This document shows, in pieces, positions 26,485-35,304 of a stretch of 64,000 nt of DNA. Each line of letters opens with the position of its first letter. The stretch's first letter is position 1. The position numbers were made by a program, and so were the translations under genes. Under the pieces are notes generated by a model. It had not been told where the DNA came from. It made no database searches and saw only the letters and a program-made list of their open reading frames with translations. Source of the DNA: Vibrio intestinalis (GTDB lineage: Bacteria; Pseudomonadota; Gammaproteobacteria; Enterobacterales; Vibrionaceae); NCBI RefSeq assembly GCF_025195085.2, contig NZ_JANAVY020000020.1, positions 1 to 64,000 on the forward strand. The letters run 5' to 3'.

Positions 26485-26630
26485 CAATTAAATGGCTTTG
26501 TTAATAACAGAGCCATCATTTACCAACTTTCTATATCCCCTCCACATCCCCGTCAATCTATAAAATTTGATCCAATAAACACTATTTTCCGCTGAAACGC
26601 TGTTTTTCGTGATATTAGACGCATTGATGT

Positions 26631-26653
26631 AACCGGTTTCAGCAACCGGTTTC
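26631..26653. promoter_or_regulatory. Two LacI-type operators in the PTS promoter
   Basis: AACCGGTTTC occurs twice (26631-26640 and 26644-26653), 13 bases apart. Each has the palindrome AACCGGTT with the central CG typical of LacI-family operators. A TATAGT -10-like hexamer follows at 26663-26668, so bound repressor would cover the -35 region. Confidence 0.7.
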
Positions 26654-26710
26654 CGAACTCCTTATAGTGATTAATGTTTAATCACAAACGCTAATTAAAG
26701 GAGCAGCAAG

Positions 26711-27019
26711 ATGAAGATATTTCTTTGTTGTGCAGCCGGAATGTCTACCAGCATGCTGGTTACAAAAATGGAACAAGCAGCAAAAACCAAGAACATTCAA
26801 TGTGAAATATCCGCCCACTCAGTCAGCGAGTTTGAGGATTGCATCAAGGCATGTGACGTTTGCCTAGTCGCACCACAAGTGAAGTTTAGATTTGAAGAAT
26901 TTAAGAAAGAAGCAGTGGCGATAGGTAAGCAATGCGGCCTTATCGACATGATGAACTACGGAATGCTGAATGGTGAAGCGGTATTAGGTCAAGCCATAGA
27001 CCTATACAAATCACGTTAG
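26711..27019 (+). CDS. PTS EIIB component, lactose/cellobiose family
   Basis: A 102-aa EIIB protein with the phospho-acceptor loop CCAAGMSTS; Cys7 aligns with the active Cys of ChbB. It passes phosphate from EIIA to the incoming sugar. Start follows AAAGGAGC. First gene of the four-gene PTS operon; EIIC begins 15 bases after it. Confidence 0.92.
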   Translation: MKIFLCCAAGMSTSMLVTKMEQAAKTKNIQCEISAHSVSEFEDCIKACDVCLVAPQVKFRFEEFKKEAVAIGKQCGLIDMMNYGMLNGEAVLGQAIDLYKSR

Positions 27020-27034
27020 AAATGGAGAATCACA

Positions 27035-28378
27035 ATGTCTGTATTTGATAAAACAATGCACTTTGTCGAAAATGTCGTCGCTCCTGTGGCTGGCAAAATA
27101 TCGGCACAAAAACACATAACAGCGGTAAAAGATGGCTTCGTTTCTGCAATGCCATTTTTGATTGTTGGCTCACTACTTTTGGTACTCGCTTTCCCACCTT
27201 CGGACAGTGGCTTCTTCTTCGAAGGCTGGCACAATCTGATCAATCTATTGGGTAGTGACAATATCCTTGCGCCTTTCCAAGTGAGCATGGGGATCTTTGC
27301 CGTCTATGCGACATTTGGTATCGCATTCAGCATGGCTGAAGCCTACAAGTTACGCCCAATGAACACGGGTATGCTGGCAATGTTCGCCTTTATCCTAGCC
27401 GCTGCGCCTATGGTCAGCGTCGCAGATGTTGGCGGTGTTCTACCGGCTGCGTATCTGGGTGGTTCAGGTGCTTTTACTGCAATTCTTTGTGGTCTACTTG
27501 TCCCTGAAATGCAGCGCCTACTTATCAAATACAACATTCGCATCAAAATGCCAGATGCTGTACCACCAAAAATCTCCGCGTCTTTCGATTTGCTGATCCC
27601 TATTGTATTTATCTCGATCATCGTTGTTAGTATCAACGGTGTGCTAGCTGGGCACGATCTACAAATCCCTTCTGCGATCATGGAGTTGTTTAAACCATTG
27701 GTTGTTGCTTCAGACTCTTACATTGCAGCACTTCTTGCAGTATTGCTTATCCAATTGCTTTGGTTTAGTGGTATTCACGGTGGCTCTGTGGTTGGCGGTA
27801 TTATCGCGCCGATGCTGTTAGTTAACCTTGGCCTAAACCAAGAAGCACTAGCCGCGGGAGAACCTCTACCGAAGATTTTCGTCAACCCATTGGTCGACTT
27901 CTTCGTCTTTGTTGGTGGCGCAGGCGGTACGTTTGGCTTAGTTCTACTGATGATGCGATCTAAAGCTGCTCAGCTTAAGACCATCGGTAAAATGTCTGTG
28001 ATTCCGGGCGCGTTCAACATCAATGAGCCAGTAATCTTTGGTACCCCAATCGTGATGAACCCGGTTTACTTTATTCCTTGGATTGTCGCTCCATTCATCA
28101 ATACTTCAATCGTTTGGATGGCTTTCAAAACTGAAATGGTTTCTCGCATCATCGCCCTACCACCTTGGACAATGCCAGCTCCTATAGGTGCCGTGATGGC
28201 AACCAACTCGATTACCGCAGCACTGGTTGTATTGATATGTCTAACAGTAAGCATGGTAGTTTTCTACCCATTCCTAAAAGTACATGAGAAACAGCTACTG
28301 GCAGAAGAAAAAGCCATGGCTGAAGCGGCTAACCCAACTCACACTAACGAGGAAGAATTAAATGAATGCCGTAACTAA
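27035..28378 (+). CDS. PTS EIIC permease, lactose/cellobiose family
   Basis: A 447-aa inner-membrane sugar permease with about 10 helices. It has the family patterns GFVSAMPFLIVGSLLLVLAF, WFSGIHGGSVVGGI (substrate region) and FNINEPVIFGTPIVMNP. It moves a disaccharide or beta-glucoside and phosphorylates it with EIIB. Its last 17 bases overlap the EIIA gene. The substrate cannot be read from sequence; chito- or cello-oligosaccharides are plausible for a Vibrio. Confidence 0.93.
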   Translation: MSVFDKTMHFVENVVAPVAGKISAQKHITAVKDGFVSAMPFLIVGSLLLVLAFPPSDSGFFFEGWHNLINLLGSDNILAPFQVSMGIFAVYATFGIAFSMAEAYKLRPMNTGMLAMFAFILAAAPMVSVADVGGVLPAAYLGGSGAFTAILCGLLVPEMQRLLIKYNIRIKMPDAVPPKISASFDLLIPIVFISIIVVSINGVLAGHDLQIPSAIMELFKPLVVASDSYIAALLAVLLIQLLWFSGIHGGSVVGGIIAPMLLVNLGLNQEALAAGEPLPKIFVNPLVDFFVFVGGAGGTFGLVLLMMRSKAAQLKTIGKMSVIPGAFNINEPVIFGTPIVMNPVYFIPWIVAPFINTSIVWMAFKTEMVSRIIALPPWTMPAPIGAVMATNSITAALVVLICLTVSMVVFYPFLKVHEKQLLAEEKAMAEAANPTHTNEEELNECRN

Positions 28379-28700
28379 CCCTGAACTTGAAATCACTGAA
28401 GAGTTTCTAATGACACTTCTATGTCACGTAGGCGCTGCACGTTCTGCCTTTATTGGCGCGATGCGCAGTGCTCGTGCGGGTGATTTCAAATCTGCCAAAC
28501 AACAGATGGATGAAGGCGACCAAGCACTTAAGGACGTCCATAAATCCCAGACCGAGTTGATTGGTTCTGACGAAGGTTCAGGTAAAGTGAAAATGACGCT
28601 AATTCTGACCCATATTCAAGACCATATCATGACCACCATGCTATGCCGTGAAGTGACAGAAGAAGTGATTGCGATTCATAAAGAGTTAAAAGGAAAATAA
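28362..28700 (+). CDS. PTS EIIA component, lactose/cellobiose family
   Basis: A 112-aa helical EIIA protein. The phospho-acceptor is probably the first His in LTHIQDHIMT; the N-terminal helix has CHVGAARSAFIGAMRSA as in LacA/ChbA proteins. It accepts phosphate from HPr and gives it to EIIB. Starts inside the end of the EIIC gene, so translation is coupled; only three bases separate it from the TIM-barrel-like gene. Confidence 0.9.
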   Translation: MNAVTNPELEITEEFLMTLLCHVGAARSAFIGAMRSARAGDFKSAKQQMDEGDQALKDVHKSQTELIGSDEGSGKVKMTLILTHIQDHIMTTMLCREVTEEVIAIHKELKGK

Positions 28701-28703
28701 GCC

Positions 28704-29585
28704 GTGAAAAAGCGTATTTTTGATTACACCGCCGAAGATTTCCGACTCGCAGGCCGTCAACAATTAGTTGATGCAATTCGCCTCTCTGAAGGGCGAACCA
28801 TGATGGTCGAAAATGTGATTGGTCTTACTCCACCGATTGATATGGTGTCTGGTGCCGAGATCGCCGCTGCCTTTGGCGCAGATATGATCACCCTCAACTG
28901 TCTTGATGTATTTGAACCTAAGATAAAGGTGCTAACGGATGATCCAGAGGCATTTATCACTATCGATCAAGTTAAACAGCTGACAGGTCGATTAGTCGGC
29001 TGCAACCTTGAACCTGTACCAGAGGGAGTCACCCACCTTGTGGAAGGTCGAACGGTGACAGAACGTAGTGTTAAACAAGCCGTCGAAATTGGCCTTGATT
29101 ACGTCATGTTAACCGGTAACCCGGGCAACTGCGTTTCACAAGAAACCATCTTAGAAGCAATTACGCTAGTTCGCGCGATTGCGCCTGAGATGCTCATTGT
29201 GGCAGGTAAGATGCACGCGGGGGGTGTTGGTAATGACTACAACCTCAACATCGTACCTGCGTTCGCAGAGGCAGGCGCCGATATCATGATGTTCCCTGCC
29301 CCTTACACTACTCCGGGCGTAGGGCCAGAACTGGCAAAACAGATGATGGACGCCGTTCACCAAACTAACATGCTCGGTATGCTCGCCATCGGCACTTCGC
29401 AAGAAGGTGCTACCGAAAGCTATATCGAACAAGTGGCGATTGCGGCCAAAGCTGCTGCCGCTGATGTAGTACATATCGGAGATGGTGGCTATAGCGGCAT
29501 TGCTCCACCCGAAAACATCATGCGTCTTGGCATGACGTTACGCGGCCGACGCCATCAGTTTAAACGTATGGCTAACCGCCGTTAG
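28704..29585 (+). CDS. TIM-barrel-like protein of the PTS operon (DUF7916-like)
   Basis: A 293-aa soluble protein with repeated beta-alpha units: MVENVIGLTPPIDMVSGAEI, AFGADMITLNCLDVFEPK, GLDYVMLTGNPGN, AEAGADIMMFPAPYTTPG, AADVVHIGDGGYSGIAPPEN. This looks like a TIM barrel of the BtpA/phosphonomutase-like kind. I recall the family as a PTS-associated domain of unknown function (DUF7916), with low certainty on the number. It has no glycosidase motif, yet takes the place where a 6-phospho-beta-glucosidase normally sits. Start is GTG; it follows EIIA by three bases. It may act on the imported sugar phosphate or regulate the operon (inference). Confidence 0.75.
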   Translation: MKKRIFDYTAEDFRLAGRQQLVDAIRLSEGRTMMVENVIGLTPPIDMVSGAEIAAAFGADMITLNCLDVFEPKIKVLTDDPEAFITIDQVKQLTGRLVGCNLEPVPEGVTHLVEGRTVTERSVKQAVEIGLDYVMLTGNPGNCVSQETILEAITLVRAIAPEMLIVAGKMHAGGVGNDYNLNIVPAFAEAGADIMMFPAPYTTPGVGPELAKQMMDAVHQTNMLGMLAIGTSQEGATESYIEQVAIAAKAAAADVVHIGDGGYSGIAPPENIMRLGMTLRGRRHQFKRMANRR

Positions 29586-29624
29586 CCCATCAGATGACAA
29601 TGAATCATAAGATCTGAGCCTAAA

Positions 29625-29653
29625 CCAGCACCCTAAGCCCTTTTGGGTGCTGG
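29625..29653 (+). terminator. Hairpin after the PTS operon
   Basis: CCAGCACCC / GGGTGCTGG around an 11-base loop. Tail CTTCATT is weak, so it may only slow polymerase or protect the mRNA end. Confidence 0.5.
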
Positions 29654-29763
29654 CTTCATTCCGGTTATAAGCCATTCATCATTCCCGAAAATAGATGGTG
29701 AATCGCTTATAAACATCTTGTCGATGTCTCCGGTGTCCTCCTTAATAGAGCTATTTAGCTTAG

Positions 29764-29787
29764 CCCCACTTCGGTGGGGTATTTTTT
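29764..29787 (+). terminator. Second terminator after the PTS operon
   Basis: CCCCAC - TTCG - GTGGGG followed by TATTTTTTG, a textbook forward-strand terminator before the convergent regulator gene. Confidence 0.88.
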
Positions 29788-29789
29788 GC

Positions 29790-30425
29790 CTAAATCATCC
29801 CCTGCTCTAGCGCGTACTTAGCAAGCTCTGCTGTGCTATGCAGTTCTAATTTGTGTTTGATGTTTTGTCGGTGAGTTTCCACTGTGCGGTAACTGATATC
29901 CAATAAGGCCGCGACCTTTTTACTGCTATGGCCTTGCGCCACCAGCTTAAGCACGGCTTCCTCTCTACGGCTTAACGGATTCGGCTTTTGCGCCGCGGGA
30001 ATCACTTGTTGGGAAAACAGGGTTTGCGTGACCGATTCACAAAAATAGGTCGAACCTTGGTCAACCGTTTTTATCGCTTGCACCATCTTATCTGCCGATA
30101 TTTCTTTAAGCATGTAGCCCACAGCGCCAGATTGCATCACTTTCATAATGTATTCACGGTTGTCGTGCATGGTTAACATCAGCACTTTAACATCAGGTCG
30201 TTCCTGCTTAACCACTTTGGTCGCATCAATGCCATTCATTACGGGCATACTGACATCCATCAACACCACATCAGGATTAAGCGATTTGATCACCTCAACG
30301 GCTTCTACCCCATTACTGGCAGTGCCAATCACGTTAATATCGTCTTCCAAACTCAAGCGAGCTTTAAATCCCTCTAGTACCACTTGATGATCATCAACAA
30401 TCACAACTTTGATTGGTTCATCCAT
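29790..30425 (-). CDS. NarL-family response regulator
   Basis: A 211-aa regulator: receiver domain with DDH at residues 11-13, Asp57 (LMDVSMPVMNG) and Lys in LKEIS; LuxR-type helix-turn-helix at about 145-205 (LSRREEAVLKLVAQGHSSKK..ISYRTVETHRQNIK). It overlaps the sensor kinase gene start-to-stop by eight bases and sits directly beyond the TRAP carboxylate operon, which suggests control of that transporter. Confidence 0.92.
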   Translation of the reverse strand: MDEPIKVVIVDDHQVVLEGFKARLSLEDDINVIGTASNGVEAVEVIKSLNPDVVLMDVSMPVMNGIDATKVVKQERPDVKVLMLTMHDNREYIMKVMQSGAVGYMLKEISADKMVQAIKTVDQGSTYFCESVTQTLFSQQVIPAAQKPNPLSRREEAVLKLVAQGHSSKKVAALLDISYRTVETHRQNIKHKLELHSTAELAKYALEQGMI

Positions 30426-31773
30426 AGGCGATCCCTTCTAAATGGAGCAACACGGTGATTTCAGTACCAAAGCCCGGCTCACTATCTAATTCGAAATCAC
30501 CACCGATAAATTCCACCCGCTCACGCATATTACGTAAACCTATCCCCGTCTTTCTAAGTGTAGAACCCACGTCAAAACCTACACCATCATCGCGAATAAT
30601 TAGCTGCAGCATATTGCCCAGTTGCTGCAATATCACCGTCACATTAGTCGCTTGAGAGTGCTTTTCTATATTAGTTAATGACTCTTGCGCTACGCGATAA
30701 AGCGTGGTGGCAATTTCTGATTTCAGCTTGCCTTTTTGAGTATCAAAAGAGGCATCGACCGTTAGACCAGAGTGAGACTGAAAATCTTGCAGCAAGGTAT
30801 TCATCGCCGCTTCTAAACCAATGTCATCCAAGGCACTCGGACGTAAGTTGTGCGAGATATGACGAACTTCATTGATGGCCATCATCAGCGATTGCTGTGA
30901 CTGACTCAAATACTGGCGCTGCGCTTGGTCTTCGAGCTTATGGCCAAGCAACTCCAAATGACACTTACTCGATACAAGCAATTGATTAATGCCATCATGA
31001 AGCTCGCGCGCAAGATGCTTCTTCTCATCTTCTTGAAACATAACGGTTTTGTGCGCTAACTCTTTCAAGCTTTTGTCAGCAAGACGATGCTCATGCATAT
31101 TGACCGCGAGTGTAATCACCACTATCACCGCAACGGTAATCACTACAATGACAATCAACGAAAAAAAGGTCGTTTCAATATTATTGTTGATAGCCGATTG
31201 TAAATTCGCCACCTCTTTAGTGACATCCTCAATATAGAGGCCTGTGCCAATCATCCAGTCCCACTTATCTAACCACGCGGCGTAACTAAGTTTAGGTACT
31301 GTTTCACCTGTCGACGGTTTTTGCCAAAGATACTGATGAAAACCGCCACCAGATCGCGCTTGCTTAAGCAGTTCGACAATTAAGAAATCGCCGTTTTGAT
31401 CTTGAATATGCAGTAGATTACGCCCTTGCAACTCGGGCATGATTGGGTGGACCAAATTAGTCCCATCGTGTTGATAGACAAAGAAATAGCCATCACTACC
31501 ATACCTGAGTTTACTAATGATGGCTTTTACTGCTTCTTTGGCCGTTCTCTCATCCAAACTAGGATCATTGTAAACATGTGAAATTGCATCGAATGCCAAA
31601 TCTACACTGTCCTTGAGTGCCGACTCTTTTGATTGAATTAGTCCAGAACGGAATATCTCTATCTCTTTGTCGCCCAGCGTTTTAGCTTGATACACAGCAA
31701 TCCAGCTCGTACTCGCGGTAACGAGCAAAAGTGGCAACAGACTCAATAATATCAATTTGGCTTTAAGAGGCAT
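30418..31773 (-). CDS. Membrane sensor kinase with Cache domain (HisKA_3 type)
   Basis: A 451-aa kinase. Membrane helices at about residues 7-28 and 203-224 flank a single-Cache-type periplasmic domain (YGSDGYFFVYQHDGTNLVHP, WDWMIGTGLYIEDV), a class that binds small carboxylates in many proteins. The cytoplasmic half has the HisKA_3 H-box ARELHDGINQ (His259) and ATPase motifs RDDGVGFD and GIGLRNMRERV. ATG 31773 is preceded by GAGAGGAG; a longer frame would start inside that site. Paired with the NarL-type regulator. Confidence 0.9.
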   Translation of the reverse strand: MPLKAKLILLSLLPLLLVTASTSWIAVYQAKTLGDKEIEIFRSGLIQSKESALKDSVDLAFDAISHVYNDPSLDERTAKEAVKAIISKLRYGSDGYFFVYQHDGTNLVHPIMPELQGRNLLHIQDQNGDFLIVELLKQARSGGGFHQYLWQKPSTGETVPKLSYAAWLDKWDWMIGTGLYIEDVTKEVANLQSAINNNIETTFFSLIVIVVITVAVIVVITLAVNMHEHRLADKSLKELAHKTVMFQEDEKKHLARELHDGINQLLVSSKCHLELLGHKLEDQAQRQYLSQSQQSLMMAINEVRHISHNLRPSALDDIGLEAAMNTLLQDFQSHSGLTVDASFDTQKGKLKSEIATTLYRVAQESLTNIEKHSQATNVTVILQQLGNMLQLIIRDDGVGFDVGSTLRKTGIGLRNMRERVEFIGGDFELDSEPGFGTEITVLLHLEGIAYG

Positions 31774-31810
31774 TCCGTCTCCTCTCAATGGATTTTAAAG
31801 CGAGTAACAA

Positions 31811-31841
31811 CAAAAAATGGCTTGCGTAGTGCAAGCCATTT
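31811..31841 (-). terminator. Terminator of the TRAP operon
   Basis: On the reverse strand AAATGGCTTGC - ACTAC - GCAAGCCATTT continues into TTTGTTG. It separates dctM from the sensor kinase gene, so the two-component pair probably has its own promoter. Confidence 0.88.
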
Positions 31842-31881
31842 AACTCTATCATTTACATGTCATTAACAACACTCTTCGTGA

Positions 31882-33165
31882 TCACATTCCATAGAATTCT
31901 GGGAAGACCAGTAATGACGCGAGCACCGCAATTTGAATCGCTATAAATGGCATTACCCCTCGATAAATATCGCGGGTCGTGACGCCAGCCGGCGCTACAC
32001 CTTTTAAATAGAACAAGCTGAAACCAAACGGCGGTGTTAAGAAGGAAGTCTGTAAGTTCATCGCAATCAAGATAGCAAACCAGGTCATGTTAATGCCCAT
32101 CAATTCAGCAACCGGTGCAATGATAGGTACGATGATGAAACAAATCTCTACGAAATCAATGAAGAAACCGAGAATCAAAATCACCAACATAGTGATGATC
32201 AAGAAGCCCCACTTCTCACCTGGCAGTTGCAACATCCACTCTTCAACTAAGTAATCGCCACCTGTGTATGTAAAGGCCATCGAGAATGCCGTCGCACCAA
32301 GTAAAATTGCGAACACCATAGCGGTAACTTTCACCGTCTCTTTTGCTGCCTCGTAAACCATGATCCAACTAAACTGTTTGTACAGTACAGCCAATACGAT
32401 AGCGCCTGCGCCACCTAACGCAGCCGACTCGGTAGGTGTTGCCACACCTGCGAAGATAGAACCCAATACCACCACAATCAGCGCCAAAGGCGGGATAACT
32501 GCTTTTAGGGCTGCAATCACTTCTTGCTTACGGCTTACCGATTCATCGCGCTCAATCGGCTGAGCCGCTTCAGGGTTTAGCTTGGCATAGATAAGGATAT
32601 AAATGACATAGGCGCCAACTAAAACTAACCCCGGCCAAACTGCCGCTTGGAATAAATCACCGACAGGTACACCTAATACATCACCAAGCAAAATCAGAAC
32701 AATAGAAGGAGGAATGATTTGCCCTAGCGTGCCCGAGGCACAGATGGTTCCGCACGCGAGTCCTTTATCGTAGTTATATTTGAGCATGACAGGCAGCGAA
32801 ATAAGCCCCATCGCAACCACTGATGCGCCTACTACGCCTGTCGAAGCGGCAAGCAATGCACCAACCAAAACGGTTGAGATAGCAATACCACCGCGAACAC
32901 CACCAAATAGCTTACCCATGGACTCCAATAACTGTTCGGCTAAGCGTGTTTTTTGTAACACTAAGCCCATAAATACGAACAGCGGAACAGCCATTAACAC
33001 GGTGTTTTCCATGATGGACTGAATCCGATACGGCATGAAGGCAAACATATCCATACCTTCTGCCCAAACACCGAAGATTAGCGCGATACCACCAAAGGTA
33101 AACGCAACCGGAAAACCCAGCAGCAAAGCAAACAGGGCAACGAAAAACATTACAATACCAATCAT
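31882..33165 (-). CDS. dctM: TRAP transporter large permease (DctM)
   Basis: A 427-aa inner-membrane protein with 11-12 helices of the DctM family: MENTVLMAVPLFVFMGLVL, ICASGTLGQIIPPSIVLILLG and NLQTSFLTPPFGFSLFYLKG are family hallmarks. It forms the sodium-driven channel of the tripartite transporter with the small DctQ subunit. Nine bases after dctQ, in one operon with dctP. Confidence 0.95.
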   Translation of the reverse strand: MIGIVMFFVALFALLLGFPVAFTFGGIALIFGVWAEGMDMFAFMPYRIQSIMENTVLMAVPLFVFMGLVLQKTRLAEQLLESMGKLFGGVRGGIAISTVLVGALLAASTGVVGASVVAMGLISLPVMLKYNYDKGLACGTICASGTLGQIIPPSIVLILLGDVLGVPVGDLFQAAVWPGLVLVGAYVIYILIYAKLNPEAAQPIERDESVSRKQEVIAALKAVIPPLALIVVVLGSIFAGVATPTESAALGGAGAIVLAVLYKQFSWIMVYEAAKETVKVTAMVFAILLGATAFSMAFTYTGGDYLVEEWMLQLPGEKWGFLIITMLVILILGFFIDFVEICFIIVPIIAPVAELMGINMTWFAILIAMNLQTSFLTPPFGFSLFYLKGVAPAGVTTRDIYRGVMPFIAIQIAVLASLLVFPEFYGM

Positions 33166-33174
33166 TGTCAGCTC

Positions 33175-33708
33175 CTATTTGCTTGCGTGATTTTGCAGTA
33201 GATGAGGGTTAACGATCTTATTTAGCGAATGAAGCATTAAACCAATGCCACTGACCGCCATAAAAAAGAACGATAAAGGGATCATTGCTTTTATGATCCA
33301 GCGATAAGGCAAGCCGCCTGGGTCACCTGATGTTTCACCCAACGAGTAGCTCTCTTTCGCAAAGTCGATTCCGTACCATGCCACCAGCAAGCAAAACGGA
33401 AATAGGAATATCAGTGTGCCTAACAAATCGATAATGGCTTGAGCTTTGTTGGATAGGCGCTCGTAAAAAAGGTCAACGCGAACATGGCCTCCCGCTTTAA
33501 TTGCGTATGGCACACCGAGTAGAAATACCGCTGAAAAGAGGTGCCACTCCATTTCTTGAAACGCAATAGAAACATCGTTAAACACATAACGCATCACCAC
33601 GTCGTAGACGACATTGGCTAGCAAAAGAATAAATAAGACACTGGATAACCAGCCGAGGAAATCGCCAAAGCGATTGAAGATCCGCTCTATGTAAATAAGA
33701 CTTCTCAT
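33175..33708 (-). CDS. dctQ: TRAP transporter small permease (DctQ)
   Basis: A 177-aa membrane protein with four helices and the DctQ patterns FQEMEWHLFSAVFLLGVPYA, HVRVDLFYERLS and LPYRWIIKAMIPLSF. Start at the ATG at 33708 follows GGAG and places the first helix properly; upstream Met codons would add a charged leader. Middle gene of the dctPQM operon. Confidence 0.93.
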   Translation of the reverse strand: MRSLIYIERIFNRFGDFLGWLSSVLFILLLANVVYDVVMRYVFNDVSIAFQEMEWHLFSAVFLLGVPYAIKAGGHVRVDLFYERLSNKAQAIIDLLGTLIFLFPFCLLVAWYGIDFAKESYSLGETSGDPGGLPYRWIIKAMIPLSFFFMAVSGIGLMLHSLNKIVNPHLLQNHASK

Positions 33709-33841
33709 CCCTAACTCCATGGAATTTTGAAAATGGCTCCGCTCTTGAGAATCAAGGCGGAGCTTCATCGTTGTAGAACCAATCTTGCGTTGGCTTACAT
33801 TTCTTGGGCTTGTTGTTACATTGTCACTGCTTGCAGCTAAC

Positions 33842-34930
33842 TTATTGGGCTTGGCTGTTTAAGTAAGCGCGGTGCGAAATATTAGACCAAGGGCGAACTT
33901 GCTCTAGGTAATCCGCTTGAGACTCTTGAATCTCTTTCGCTAACTCGTCTTTCTCTGCATGCTGTTTAAGCAAGCGATCATTCGCTTCACGTAGCGCCAT
34001 CATCACTTCTGCAGGGAAATCTTTTACCTGAACATTTGGGTATTCAGATTGGATAGACGCCCAGTTTTTACCACTTTCATGCTTAGACTGAGTGTACATA
34101 TCGTAAGCGGCAGTCTTCATCGCGACTTGCAAGATGGCTTGCAGATCTTCTGGTAGACGATCCCAAGTGCGCTTGTTGACTAAGAATTGAAGCTCAGTGC
34201 CCGGCTCATGCCAACCTGTGTAGTAGTAAGGGGCAATTTTATGAAAGCCCATACGCAAATCCAGTGAAGGACCAACCCACTCTAGTGCGTCGATGGTTCT
34301 GCGTTCTAATGAGGTATACAGCTCACCCGGTGCGATGTTAGTTGGTTTTGCCCCTAGCTCTGCCAATATTTCACCGGCAAAACCCGGAATACGCATTTTC
34401 AGACCTTTTAAGTCATCCACTGAATTGATTTCTTTTTGAAACCAACCACCCATTTGAGTATCAGTGTTACCACCAGGGAAAGAGAGCAAATTATGTGGTT
34501 CATACACTTGCTCCATCAGCTCCATACCACCGCCATAGTAGAACCAAGCGTATTGCTCAGTCGGCAGCATGCCGAACGGCATTGAAGTGAAATAAAGCGT
34601 GTTTGGCACCTTGCCCTTCCAGTAATAAGAAGCTGAGTGCCCCATATCGTATTGACCCGATTTCACCATATCGAACACACCAAGAGGCGCTTTATGTTTA
34701 TTGGCTGAATCGATACGAATTTGCAGGCGACCATTAGACATTTCTTCGGCCATCTTGGCCATGTTCTTAGTCGCATCACCGAAAATTGGGAAGTTAGGCC
34801 CCCAAGTTTCAGCTAGTTTTAGTCGATAGACCTTATCCGCTGCGTTTGCTGTAACAGCAAACATAGCAAGCGTCGCTGCGACTGCAGTTCCTTTCATTAC
34901 ACGTTTAATGGTTTGTTTTATAAGACTCAT
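33842..34930 (-). CDS. dctP: TRAP substrate-binding protein, TakP-like (DctP)
   Basis: A 362-aa periplasmic binding protein with a signal peptide ending TANAA (about residue 30). The pocket region reads GLKMRIPGFAGEILAELGA and TIDALEWVGPSLDLRMGFHK, then GWHEPG, the arrangement of the TakP branch that binds 2-oxo acids or lactate with a metal; that branch call is by motif recall. ATG 34930 follows AAAGGA and gives a normal signal peptide. First gene of dctPQM, behind a ~370-base region with TACGTA palindromes. Confidence 0.9.
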   Translation of the reverse strand: MSLIKQTIKRVMKGTAVAATLAMFAVTANAADKVYRLKLAETWGPNFPIFGDATKNMAKMAEEMSNGRLQIRIDSANKHKAPLGVFDMVKSGQYDMGHSASYYWKGKVPNTLYFTSMPFGMLPTEQYAWFYYGGGMELMEQVYEPHNLLSFPGGNTDTQMGGWFQKEINSVDDLKGLKMRIPGFAGEILAELGAKPTNIAPGELYTSLERRTIDALEWVGPSLDLRMGFHKIAPYYYTGWHEPGTELQFLVNKRTWDRLPEDLQAILQVAMKTAAYDMYTQSKHESGKNWASIQSEYPNVQVKDFPAEVMMALREANDRLLKQHAEKDELAKEIQESQADYLEQVRPWSNISHRAYLNSQAQ

Positions 34931-35065
34931 GTTCACGTCCTTTCTTATAAGGTTCTTTGTAGAGACATCCTGTTTCATTGACAGCATGAATCATCAAAGA
35001 GCAATAAAAAATCGGCGTGAACACGGAGAAAATTAACAGACAAAATTGGAGGGGATAGATATCGC

Positions 35066-35172
35066 TACGTAGTTATACGTACTACATTAACCTTGCCTTA
35101 ATTTATCTAATTGAATAGATTAAAAATTAAATAATAATAAAAAGTGAATTTAAGCGGAAAACCACGTACGTA
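35066..35172. promoter_or_regulatory. Cluster of three TACGTA palindromes upstream of dctP
   Basis: TACGTA occurs at 35066-35071, 35076-35081 and 35167-35172; the first two are 10 bp apart, one helical turn. Around them GTAGT (35069-35073) and ACTAC (35081-35085) form a further dyad. Candidate sites for the nearby NarL-type regulator, by position and symmetry only. Confidence 0.5.
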
Positions 35173-35253
35173 GAAAGACCAAACAAAGTTTGCAGTTATT
35201 TTAATAAATGTGACATCAAGATTTAAACTTTGTAAATTCATACCGACAGAAAC

Positions 35254-35284
35254 AAAAAAGCCTCGACACTGTCGAGGCTTTTTT
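35254..35284 (-). terminator. Terminator of the winged-helix-like gene
   Basis: AAAAAAGCCTCGACA - C - TGTCGAGGCTTTTTT, a perfect long hairpin with T-runs on both strands, just past the stop. Confidence 0.92.
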
Positions 35285-35304
35285 GCAATCGTATGGCTAA
35301 CGAA

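Larger units (their letters stand above)
34931..35304. other. Regulatory region upstream of dctP
   Basis: About 370 bases without a gene. It holds the dctP promoter region, three TACGTA palindromes (35066, 35076, 35167) and the terminator of the next gene. I could not fix a -10/-35 or sigma-54 site. Confidence 0.5.
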
